A stretch of DNA of 64,000 nt from positions 124,001 to 188,000 of the forward strand of contig BRXU01000048.1 of NCBI GenBank assembly GCA_030267565.1. The letters are read 5' to 3'. This document shows positions 46,801 to 58,087 of the stretch, piece by piece. How positions within the stretch are numbered: position 1 is the stretch's first letter; each line of letters begins with the position of its first letter. The notes under the pieces are model-generated. The model saw nothing but the letters and a program-made list of their open reading frames with translations, ran no database searches and was not told the DNA's origin. Position numbers and translations under genes: made by a program. This DNA comes from Pleodorina starrii. Lineage: Eukaryota > Chlorophyta > Chlorophyceae > Chlamydomonadales > Volvocaceae.

Positions 46801-47697
46801 GTTGGGGTGACGGGTCTCCCCGCCGGTCCCAGCCCCCCCGCCCACCACTGCATAAACTCACTATCTGACCCGTTGAGAAATCCACCAATGACGTAGAGCT
46901 TGTTGTCTACCGTTACGGCGGCGTGGTGGTGCCCGAAGTTCAGCCGATTGGCCCGCCTGCACATATGTATGAGAGGCTTGAGTGCAGAAAGAATGCGTGC
47001 ACGATAGATGGGACGACTTCATTCATTCGGGGGCAGACATTGCGCCCCGTGTGCGTGTGTGGCCAATCTAGGTACCGCAGGCGTATCGATCCGTCCACCG
47101 ACATGTATGCTCTGCCATCCATGTTTATACATCGATATATATAAAATACATATGTATGTATTATATGCATGGACGCGATTGTCCAACTACATATCACGTA
47201 AGCAAAAGATAACAGCAGCACGCACGCACCTGGACCAGGTGTTGTCGTTGATGTCGAGGACCATGGTGGCGGTGGTGGCGCTGACATTGGTGTTGTGATA
47301 ACCGACAACAATCAGCAGCGGCTCGTTGAAAGGACCCTGCGAGCCGCCGCGTTCGAATGACAGCAGCAGCACGCAGCAGCAGACGGCCCGATGACGCACG
47401 AGACAGATAGGTTAGTTGGTACTTAAGGCAGGGAGGGAGCATGATGACACGCCCGTACATATATACCTGGAGGATGCCGGCAGCAGTCTCCGCCACGGAC
47501 AAGGGCATGCTGGTCACATTGGTCCAGGAAAGAGTAATGTTAGCAGCGGTGCGCGTGTCGAACTGAGCTCCGACATGAGGCGCAACATCCAGCAGCAGCA
47601 GCACAAAGAACGTGAGCAACACTGCAGCCGCCGTGTGGGCTAGCTGGTGCTGTAGCGCTACAGAAGACGCTGCATGCCTTCGGCGGCGGGGGGCCAT
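43855..47697 (-). CDS. Secreted kelch beta-propeller with HRGP stalk, probable GPI anchor
   Basis: Exons on the minus strand: 47697-47467, 47336-47230, 46956-46862, 46673-46508, 46209-46032, 45669-45554, 45356-45276, 44716-43855; phases all match, 611 aa. A signal peptide lies at residues 1-44 (AAAVLLTFFVLLLLDVAPHV). Six kelch units follow, each with the hydrophobic-GG pattern: LIVVGYHNT (degenerate), YVIGGFLNG, YYCGGLANG, YVVGGRNTS, HFFGGEVS and VYVCGGGLQ. Three have the blade W in SDKWTAG, GSWSDL and DSWDRA, so a six-blade propeller is expected. From about residue 376 to 560 is a long PSPPPPP and PLPPPSP stalk typical of volvocine HRGPs. The last residues, FACTVLALIITTFLTAADV, follow small residues and look like a GPI-attachment signal, although a transmembrane tail is possible. 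An upstream in-frame Met (47799) is less likely because it would displace the signal peptide. Confidence 0.85.
45064..45094 (+). repeat. CCAT simple repeat
   Basis: About eight ATCC units in the last intron of the kelch gene. Confidence 0.8.
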
Positions 47698-49577
47698 GCT
47701 GCCGCAGGATTGATATATGGCAATGCATCGACGTTCTCTCTCGGGCATCGACATGCCATCGACGTTCTCTCCCGGATATAATATCTGCTCCAGGCACATT
47801 ACCCGACTCCGCCACTACATACACACATTCTTCTACACCCTAATAAGCAAGTCAGTAATGCGTGCGTACGTGCTCGCTTTGCACTGTTCGGTGCTTCGGT
47901 CGTGCGTGCGTCTCTGCTCTGGGCCTTGGATTGTCTCTGGGCCTTGGATCGTACGAAATGTCTGACAACGGGAGTACCCAGCGAGTACCCACGGCACGTT
48001 TTGGGAACCTGCCTGTCGGCCACGCGGAGAAAATGGCAGCTGTAATTGTTGTAGCGGAAATTGTCAAGACCGTCATGCACTAGTGTACAAGCCTGTACAA
48101 GCTGTGCTCGGACATGTTTTGCCGCAGCGGGTTGGTCCCTCCCAGGATTCGGGCTGCGCTTCTGGTGTCGGTTAGTTAGTTGATTCGTATCTGCTCCTTG
48201 ATTGCCGCTCCTATATATGGAAGGTTCCACAGTTCCCCGCGCACTGAGAATTGCGCCGTCCAGTGCCATCCATCCATCCGTCCCTCCATCCAAACAAGCA
48301 CTCGGCAGTAGTAGTGTTCACCAAAACGCGTATTATTACTGATTTTGCACAGTCGGGGAGCGAGCGCTAATAATTGTGCACGTCAGCATGCATTGTGCTT
48401 GCACGCACTTGCGCGTCCACGCACACCGCACCCCGACAGCCCGCTGCGGCCGAAGGAGGCCCCAACCGCGGAAGGTCGGTCAGTGGGGCCCCAAGCGAGC
48501 CGGAACAGACTCCACCGGAAACAGGCCAACAACCCTATTAGGGGCAACCCCCAGATTGCATTCCCTGGAGGCCACCCAGCTATGCGCCGCCTGCATCGGC
48601 AAAATCAGAAAGCCGGTCGCCTATCACCTTTCGAAGCACCTGTGGCGCTCCAGAGGCTCAAGGCTGCGAATGTGCCCACAGGAAACCCGACTGCCGGCAG
48701 CTGCCGGGTGCCCTTTCGCTGATTACAACGTTACAAGCCAAGAAAGTCAACAACAACCAATCATGCCACCCCCAATGGATCACTCCGCACGGAGAAGCTT
48801 CATCCGGGTACAGTGGAGCCAGACACACGCCTCAAACGTCTCGAGCCGGACGGGCTGCTGCAAGTAAAGGATCCAGGGATCCAGGGCATAATACGGTAAC
48901 CCTAATAACCCTTCCCTGGAGGTACCGGTAACCTGTCAAGATCTGCAATCGCGCAGCATTCATGACTAACCACCGGTAGCCTTTCGCACTTTCGCACATC
49001 CGTCCCCTCCCCTGGAGCGCTTCACCCCCTTCCCGCCCCCACGCCACTTGCGCAGTAATGTAATAATAACTCCATCAGCCACCATGCCAGTTCCTGTTAC
49101 CTCTACCATTTGGCTATACAGTCATCACTTCGGCGCACGCCCATACACACCTGCCTCTACTCTTGTAACTCTCACATCCTACTCTAGACTACTCAAGATG
49201 GAAGAAGCCCAATTCGCCTCACCGGACACCGTCGGGTACCAACCTGCAACCTGCAGCCGCACCCGCACCCGCACCCAGGAAGTGGCGGCGAACACGACCC
49301 TCCCTGCCGCCTTCCTGGACGACGAGCACCGAAACCACAGGATGCACCTCGCCGTGCCGTGCGTGGCAACCACACCGCCCTGGCCCTGTGTCCAGAGAAA
49401 GACGACCCCAGTTCCTCCAGTTAAGGGTCAGATTGTCGGCCAGGGGGCTGTCAAAATTGTCAGCGCATGCCATTAAAGGAAGGTGAGCAGAACAGAACAG
49501 ACCGCACGCCGCCATTCGGCAATATTTGGGCCATTGGGTGCCCGAATCGAACCATCCCTCCAGTTCCGCATTCCCAA
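47698..49577. other. Intergenic: kelch promoter and 3' flank of BRCT/BAH gene
   Basis: Holds the kelch gene promoter at its left and the 3' untranslated region of the large minus-strand gene at its right. On the plus strand 48556-48725 encodes a Cys/His-bearing peptide (CAACIGKIRKPVAYHLSKH) within a 163-codon open frame, whose status is uncertain. A minus-strand TGTAA (plus TTACA) occurs at about 48723 and 48731. Confidence 0.4.
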
Positions 49578-52500
49578 CTAAAGCCTGGGCATCTGCAGCT
49601 GCTCAGCAGGCGGCACGATCCCCAGCGACATGATGCGGTGGTCGTAAGAAAACTGGCACACAAAGGCCGGCGGCGCTTGTGCGGCGGCGCCGCCGCCGCC
49701 ACTGCCGGCTGTTGACGGCCCTGCAGCACCGGCTGCTGCTGCTGCCAGGGCGCTGTTGTGGACTCTCAGTCGGCGGCTGAGGGCCTCCAGCGGCAGTCGC
49801 TCGGAGCGGAAGGCGGTGCGGTAGAGGTGGGGCAGCGGTGCCGGGGCCATTTGGAAGGGCGTCTCCTGCACACATCACATCACATCACACCACACCACAT
49901 CACATCACATGATACCACATCACATCGCATGGGGGCATTGCGGCAGTTGGTTGGGTGCCCCAATCACCCGGGTGGGTGGGTGGGTGGGTGGGTGGGTGGG
50001 TGGGTGGGTGGGTGGGTGGGTGGCCCATCAGAGACATCACCGCAAACCAGGAAACAGCACAGCCCCGCATCCCCACGTATCAGGCACCCATCCCAAGCAC
50101 ACGCCCCAGCCGGCGCCAGTGCGCCCCTCAGCCGCATTCGGCGGCTCCCCCGCCGCAGCCGGCCCCGCGGGAGGGTGGGCGCCTGCCCAGAAGACGGCCG
50201 GTGCCCATCCTCCAGGTTGAGCGCCCCCCTGCCCTTCTCCGACATCACCACACGCCGGCCCCCCAAGGGCAGCAGCTGTCTTACCTCGGAGCGGAGTAGC
50301 CGCCGCCCCGTCGCCAGCCGCTGCCCACCGCCCCCGCCGCCGCCGGTGGCTCCGAAACCGCCTCCTCCTCCTCCTCCCGCCTCTTCCCACAGCTCCTCCA
50401 GCACCACCACCGGGCAAGCGGCCTGCCCCGGCAGCGGAGCCACCTCCACCACATCCCCCACCCGCACCTCCTCCTCCTCCTCACCCCGCCCTGCTGAGCC
50501 GCGCGAGGTCGTACCGGTGGCGATGCGTCGTACAAACCCCTGGTACTGCCGATAGCCGCTTGCCATGCCCGGTGGGTTTTGTCCCTCTGCGGCCTCCAGC
50601 CATCGGATGAAGGGCCGGGCTGGCGATGCGTAGGGTGGGTGCTGTGGATCCAGCTGCTGCCGTCCGGTGCCTGCCGCTGCGGAGCAGTCCGGGGAGTTGT
50701 CCGCTCCGTTGTTGCCGCCCGGGGCCACACCGAGGCACAGAGCAGTGACGGCCGCCCTAGGGGTCACCGCCGCCCTAGGGGTCGTCGCAGCGGCGGCGGC
50801 GGCGGCTCTAGGAGTGGCAGCCGCCGCAGTGCCGGGACTGCCTCGACTGCCCGCTAGCCCCTGCGGGTGAGCAGCCCCCGCCCCGCCGTCAGCGGCCCCA
50901 CCGCCCGCGCACGCGGCCACCTTCCGCCGAGCCAACAGCCCAGGCGACAGCGCCGGCCCCACCTCCGCCGCCGCTGCTGCTGCTGCTGCTGCCACCGCCG
51001 CCGCCGTGGCCTTACCGGCAGGCCGCGTCGGCGCGCCGCCCTCGGCCCTCCGCCCTCCGTCCGTCTCCGGACTTTGCTGCCGTGGGCCCTCCTCACCCTT
51101 GCCGCAGTGAGGGCCGGGCTTCCCGCTGGGTCGGGTCCGTGGGGTCGGCTCCGGCCCTCCCTGCAGTGCAGGCGTTGCCACTGGGGTCCGCTGTCCGTCC
51201 GCCGGCTCCTCAGCCGCCACCGCCGAGCCCCCCGCCGCGGCAGTTTGCTGCCTGCCGCCCTGCACCGCGCCGCCGCCGGCCCGCGGCCCCTGCCCGGCCA
51301 GCTCCCCCCCCGCCTCCGGTGCCTGCACCGGTGCCGCCCGGCGGCCACACGCCTGCGGCGCAAAGCTGGGCGGCAGCGCCCCCCTCAGGATGACAGCCAC
51401 CGCCCACTCCTTGTCCACCACAGGAATGGACAGAGAGCGCACCGCCCGACGAAGGGCGGCGCTCATACCCCCGGAGACGGAGACAGAGCCGGAGACGGAG
51501 CCGGGGCGCAGCCGGTGGTCGCGGGTAGCGGGCCCGGCAGCGGCGACCGCCCTGGCACCGTCGGCCGCCGCCGCTGCTGCTGCTGTGGCCCCCTCGTGCG
51601 CCGCCGAGTCGGTGACCACGAGGTCCACTGCGGCCTCCATCACAAAGCTGCCGGCCTGGGGGACAACGAGGGGGGCAGGGGGGCGGGCAGGGGGACGGGG
51701 ACTCGTTGTCGTGATCCCCAGGGACGCGCACAAGCCAAGCGCGAGGAGGCAATCCCGCCGGAGAGATGACGCCCCCGGGACCAGCCACTGCCGCTGCCGC
51801 TGCTGCTGCCCCGCGCTGCTGTGACAGTCCCATTACCGGCCAGTTCCATTGCCCGCCTTCTCCCGCCTCCCTCCCTGCCTCCCTTACCACGGGCGCCCCC
51901 GGTACTGCCGCCTCCCACTGGTCACTGATGAGCGCTCCCGCCGCCGTCAGCACCCGCCCGAATGTGGACCTGAAGGCCGCATCCCCAGCCAGGTACACAC
52001 GCACACCTGCCACCCGGCCGACCGACCGACAGCGAGGCGCATGTGGCAGCGAGGAACATGGGGGCAGGCGAGGGCAGGGTCAGAAAGTCACTCTAGGGCT
52101 TGTGATTGCAACCATGAAGCCAGCTTGCCGAACTTCGCCCCAGGGAGCCGCCCCGCCCGCCCTCCCGCCGACTGACTCACCCGCGAATACCCCCGCCTGC
52201 AGCAGGTGCGGCCGGGGCGCATGCAGCTGGTGCTCCCCCGCGGGTCGCGCGGCCGGATCCAGGAACCTCGCCGCCGCCACGCTGTCTCGCAGCCACCTCG
52301 CCGACAGCACCGGCACGCCGCGAGCCAACGGCCCCAGCATCTTGCACGTCCGCCGGTCGGCGCAGTCGGCGATCACCACATCGGGCAGCTGACGCGCGCT
52401 GCACCCCACCCACCCGCCGCCGCCACCGCCACCGCCGCCGACTGCCGGAGAGGCGGCGGCGGAAGGAGACGCGGCGGAGCCCGAGGGAGGCGGTGGCGGC

Positions 52501-55500
52501 GGCGGCGGCGGCGTCCCAAGCGGCAGATCCTCCATCACCGTGCCGCCGTTGCGCTGGATCAGATTCAACACCTCCCGACGAGTTGTACGGCAGATCTCGC
52601 CGCCGCCATCGGCGTCGTGGCCCGCTGCTGCCGCCGCCGCTGCCGACGGCTGCTGCTGCTGCTGGCGGGGAAAGCCGGTGACGATGAAGGTGACGCCGCC
52701 GAAGATGCTGCAGCGCTGCCGCTTGCTGCGCTGCAGGATTTGGTCCAGGGGGGCCTGGCCGCTGGGTCGCTTGCGCAGGCGGCCCTCCGGAGTGCCTGGG
52801 TCGCTGGAGCTGGGCTGGCTCAGCAGCGACGTGACGGCGGCGGCGGCGGCGCCGCCGCCGCCGCCAGCTGCCGGCAGGGCCGCTGCCGCGGCTTCGGCAG
52901 GCAGCGGCGAGGGGGCCAACTGCCGGCGCGCCGACCTGCCGCCCCCGCCGACCAACCCCGCCCCTGGCGTTGCTGCGTTGGCGGCAGCGGCCTTGTTGCT
53001 GCTGCGGGGCGAGCGGCGAAGCGGCGGCTGCGGGTTCGAGGGGCCGGTTTGAGCGGCCGCCGCCGCCGCCGACGTGTTCCTGCGCAGGATGGGGCTGTCG
53101 TCGTCCGCGCCGTCGTCCGCGCCGTCGGGAGCTGCCGCGGCGGGGACGCCGTGGCCGCGGCCGCCGCCGCGTACTGGGCTGTCGTCCAAATCGCCATCCG
53201 CGCCATCGCCAAGCCCCTGGCCCGCTGCCGCTGCCGCCGCCGCCGCCGAGCCGGACCGCCGCTGCTGCCTGACCGCTGCAAGTCCGCCGGCACCTCTGAG
53301 TCCACCGGGCTCTGCCGCGGCAGGAGCGGTGGCGGCGGCGGCGGCGGCGGCGGCGCCAGGCCGTCGCTTGGCGGCGCTGCCCCGACCACCGCCTGCCGCA
53401 AGGGCCGCAACCGGCTTGTCATCTTCCTCGTCCTCCTCCTCCTCCTTGCCCTCGTCCTCCTCCTCCTGATCCTGCTCAGCAACCTGCTCCAGGGCTCCTT
53501 CTTCCTCCTCCTCGTCCGCCTCCTCAATCTCGTCTTCCTCCTCCTGCTCCTCCCCGTCACCCGCGGCGCTGCCCCGACCTCCGCCACGTGTTGACTTCCG
53601 CCGCTGCGGCGCAGGCGCGGGTTTGGTCCCTCCGGAAGGCAACGGCGGCTGCGGTCGAGCAGCGGCGGCCGCGAGAGGCGGCTGCGTGGCGCGGCCGCCG
53701 CCACTGCCGGTGGAGCCACGCCTCAGGCCCTGGCCCCGGTCCAGGCGCCTGCGGGGCTCGAAATGGGGCGCGTGGGGCCATCGACCGGGTGGGGGTCCGG
53801 ACAGCGGGGCGGTCACAGGTACCGTAATGCTCGCATGGTGCTCATACTCACATTGCGCACATCGTCCAACACGACACAAGCGACGTGTTTGGAAACGCGG
53901 GCTTCCCACGCGGTCCCCCCGGCAGACAGGCAGGAATGCGACCTCAAAGACTGACAGATATCGGAAGGCACACACCAGACAGACAGACAGACAGACAGAT
54001 AGGTATCAGGCATCAGCCCTCAGCGGGCCAAGAAGCACCCGCTAAACGGCTCGCGTGCGAACGACCTTTTCAGAAGAGATGCAGACGCGTTCGCGTCTCA
54101 TCCCAGCCCGATCACGCAATCAGGCCTCCACCCACCGGCTTCGCCTCAGCTCCGTTTCGGCGACGGGCGGCTGCGGCTGCGGCTGTCGTGCTGGTGGGGT
54201 TGTGTGGGGGCGAGTGGGCAAGTGGGATCGCGACGTCCCCAACGCCCGCCGCTTGGCCGCCTCCTGCTGCGCCTCCTGCTGCGCCCCAGGCTGCTGCTGC
54301 AGGTGCAGCTCGGCCGCGCTCCGGAAGCGCTTGTGTGGTCGCGGGCCGCACTGGGCCTGCAGCTGCAACTGACGCGCTCCCGCCCCCGCCCCCGCCCCCG
54401 CCGCCGGCTGCACCACCACCTCCACCAGGTCATCATCGTCATCGCTCGTGAAGCGCAAGTCGTGGGAGCCCTCTGCAGCCCTCCCTGAAGCCCGGCCGCC
54501 GCCGCCGCCTCTGCTGCCGCCGCCGCCTTCCCCGTCATCGCCGCTGCAATCGTCACCGTCAGGGCCGCTGTCCGCGCCCACAGCGCCGGCGTCGGGGGCG
54601 GCTGCAGCAGGCGCGCTGTACCGCCGCCGCTTGTGCCCGCCGCTGGCCTTGCCGCCACCGCCATCGGCGCGGTCACCTTGGCCGCCCGTCCCTACAGGAA
54701 GTTTGGGTACCGCGCCGCCAGTGCCTCTGGCTGGTGGAGGGAGCGGCAGCTTGGCCGTCGCCGCCGCGGGTGCGTCAAGCGGTGGTGGCAACACAGGGGC
54801 GCGGTGCTGCTGCTGCTGCTGAGGCGCCGCAGGCGATTGACGTCTGCTCGCCCGCTTGCCCCAACGGAAGCCCAGGGGCCCGTCGCCAGGGCTCGAAGGC
54901 TTGCCGCCTCCACCTCCACCTCCGCCGCCGCCCAAAGCCCCGTCTGCACCGCCGCCGGGCCCTGCATCCGCCGCTGCCGCACGCTCTACGGCCTTGCCAC
55001 CCGACGCCGCCTCAGCCCCACTGGGATGCACCCGAGGCTGGGGCTGGGGCTGCGGCTGCGGCTGGGCGCCGGGCGCTTCTGAGCCGTTCCTGACGCAGGC
55101 TGCTGTGATTGCGATGGTCGCGGCCTGAAGGGTGGCATTGGTGCCGCCGCCGCCACCGCCGCCGCCGGCCCGAGCGGCCATTTGTCCTGATGGACCCGCC
55201 TGGCCCGGCTTCGATGGAGCTGGGGTCGATCCAGGCGGCGGCGTCACAGCCCCGCGCTGCGGCTGCGGCTGCGGTTGCGGCCGCTGCGGCGCCGAGCGTT
55301 GTTCCTGCTCCCGACGAGGTGGGGAGCGATCGTCGTCCGTGCCCGCCTCGCTGCCGCTGGGGCTGCTGGGCTGCTCAAAGACCACCCGTCGGCGGTGGAA
55401 CAGGGACCCGGTCGCCCCGGTCGCCGGAGCGCCGGGAGTGATGGCGGCGGCTGTAGGCATGGCGGCGGTACTTGGGCCGGGCGTACAGCCGAGTGCGGCG

Positions 55501-57044
55501 GCGGCGTGCATGGCGGCGGCGGCGGCGCCTGCACCACTGCGAGCTCGCTTCGCAGGGGATCCGCTCCGCCTCCTCTCATGCTGCTGCTGATGCTGCTGCT
55601 GCCCGCTGCTGCGCGGGCTGTGGCGTGTGGGGGAGGATTGCGGCTCCTGTTTGACCTCCGGGACTACCCCAGCCGCCGCCGCCGCAGCAGCAGCAGTGGC
55701 AGCACCAGCGCCCGCTGCTGCTGCCGTTGCTGCCGGCGGCGCCGCCGCAGCCAGCGCCCCAAAACCAGCGCTGCCGCCGTTGCCTCCGGAATCAGCACTC
55801 CCGGACAAGACGCGCACCCCGAAGCTGAACGCGCCCGACGGCGGCGACAGCCCCGCGCCGCCGCCTCCACGGCCGCCGCCGCCGCCCTCCTCCTCCTCCG
55901 CGTCCTCGTCTCCTTCTTCCCCAAGCCGACGAACGCGCAACCACTCAGCCTCCGCCGCCTCCCGGCCCTCCTGCGCGGCAGCCGCGGGGCCCCCTGCCCC
56001 CCGAGGAGCCGAGCGATCTGCAACGCGGCCGTTCACCGCCAGTTGAGCCAGAGAGAGACTCTCCAGGGAAGGCAACCCCGCAGCGGCGTCGGCGGCGTCA
56101 GCGGCGGTGTCCTGGGAGGGCAGGGAGGCCAGGAAGTACGGATCCGCGCCGCCGTACGGATCCAGATCTGATGCCGCGGCCGCGGCGGCGGTGGCTGCGC
56201 CCGCTTGCCGCCGGGCACCTGCCCCTGCGCCAGTCGAGGATGGGGGCGGGGCGGGGGCTGGGGGCTGCTGGGCTGCTGCTGCGGGTGATTTGGACGTGCG
56301 GCTGCCGCCACGTGGCTCCGGCGTGGCTTTGGCGGATGGCGCGGCGAATGCCGTACGCAGCGGCGGCGTCGCACTGGCCGCCGCAAGCTTGGCCGGCGGC
56401 GTGCGCTGCTGCGGCTCACGTGCGCCGCTGCGAGCATGGGCAGCAGCAGCAGGAGGTGACGCTACCCCGCTCGGCCCCGCCCGCGCCGCCGGCGGCACGA
56501 GCACCGTGCGCCCGGGCGTCGAGCCTGCCGGCGACGTCGCCGCCGCCGCCGCCGCACGGTCCAGCGCCGCCAGCTGCAGCTGCTGCCGCCGCACGGCCGC
56601 CAAGCGCTCCGCCCGTCTCTCCTGTGAACTCAACTTGCCGAGCAGGGGCGCCGCACAACCCGGCGGCGGCGCTGGCGGCGGCAGGGATCGTCCACCGCGG
56701 CCGCCGGCGCCCGGCGCCGCCGCCAGCGTCGGACCGCTGCGGGCCCTGGCGGCGGCGGGGGCTGCTGCCCCGAAGCTGAAGCTCTGAACGCTACGCGGCA
56801 GAGTCTCCGGGTCGGTTTGGGTCTGCGTGTTGGGGGGCACTGCGGCGCCGCTGCCGGAGCCGGCGGCGTAGCACCCCAGCGAGCCGATCAGGTTCGCCGA
56901 GCCCAGCACCGCCCCGCCGCCGCCGCCGCCGCCGCTCTGGGAGGAGGTCGGCAGGGAGGACGCCGCGACGCGCAGCGGCGGCGGCGGCGGCATCTCTGCC
57001 GCCGTCCTCCCCCCCGTCGCTTTCAGCCGGTCTTGTTGTTGTTG

Positions 57045-57075
<31 letters not shown>

Positions 57076-58040
57076 TGAGAGGGGGGCGCCAGGTGCCCGT
57101 CGTCCTCCCGCCCGGACGCGTCGTCGGGGGACTGCAGGGTGGCGGGCACGCACGTGTCCGGACCATACTCCTCCTCCTCCTCGCCCTCCCCCTCGTGTCC
57201 TTCCTTCTCCTCCTCGCACCCGCCCCCAGATCCGCGCTCCGGTGTCGCAAAGGCCATTGCCTCGTGCAGCGACGCCGGCTCACCATCACCAGCTCCCCCC
57301 GCGGCGGCATCGGTGGCGGCTACAGCGGCGGCGGCGGTGGCGGTGGCGGCGGCTGCGGCGGCGGTGGCAATGGCGGCCAGACTGGCGGGCGGCTCCAGGT
57401 GCAGCTCCAACTCCATCTCCAACTGGCTGCCGCCGCCGCCGCCGCACCCGCCGCCATCCACACTTGCGGCGCCTGCCGGGGCCGCCGCCGTCGCCGCCGC
57501 GGGCGCCAGTACACTCGGCTGTCGCGACGGGGCTGCCCCCAGTCGCAAGCTGCATGTGCTGCCCTCCTCTGAGCCGTCCAGCCGGAGAACCCCCCCTGGA
57601 GCTGCCGCCGCTCCCGACGTCCTCATCGCCCGGGAGGCTGCGGCGGCGGCAGCGGCGGCAGCAGTCAGGGCGCCGCTGCGGGGCCCACCCTTGGGCTTGG
57701 TAGCGGAGGCCGCCGCCGCCGCCGCCGCCAGAACGCCTGTGGGGCCTGCGGCCCTCGAACCCGGGGCAGCAACGGCTCCGCCGTTGCTGCGGGCCTCAGG
57801 TCCGGGGCCAGGGCTTCCGGCAGGTCCCATGGGCCGCGACGCCTGCTGCCCCGGCTGAAGCGGAGGCTGCGGAGGCTGCACCTGCTGCCGCGGCTGCTCC
57901 CCAAGCGCTCCGTCCAGTCTCCGCACGGGTGCCGCCGCCGACACATTTCCCACCGGCCTCTCAACCCCGGACGACGGCGAGTGGCCAATCAAGCTCGCGC
58001 TGGGCGCCTGCGTCTCATCGCTGTCTGCGGGCTGCCCGGA

Positions 58041-58087
<47 letters not shown>

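Noticed and set aside
52206..53594. 462-aa plus-strand open frame
   Set aside because: Antisense shadow of the BRCT exon, Arg/Leu-rich with no motif. The minus strand encodes a clear BRCT domain with matching splice sites.
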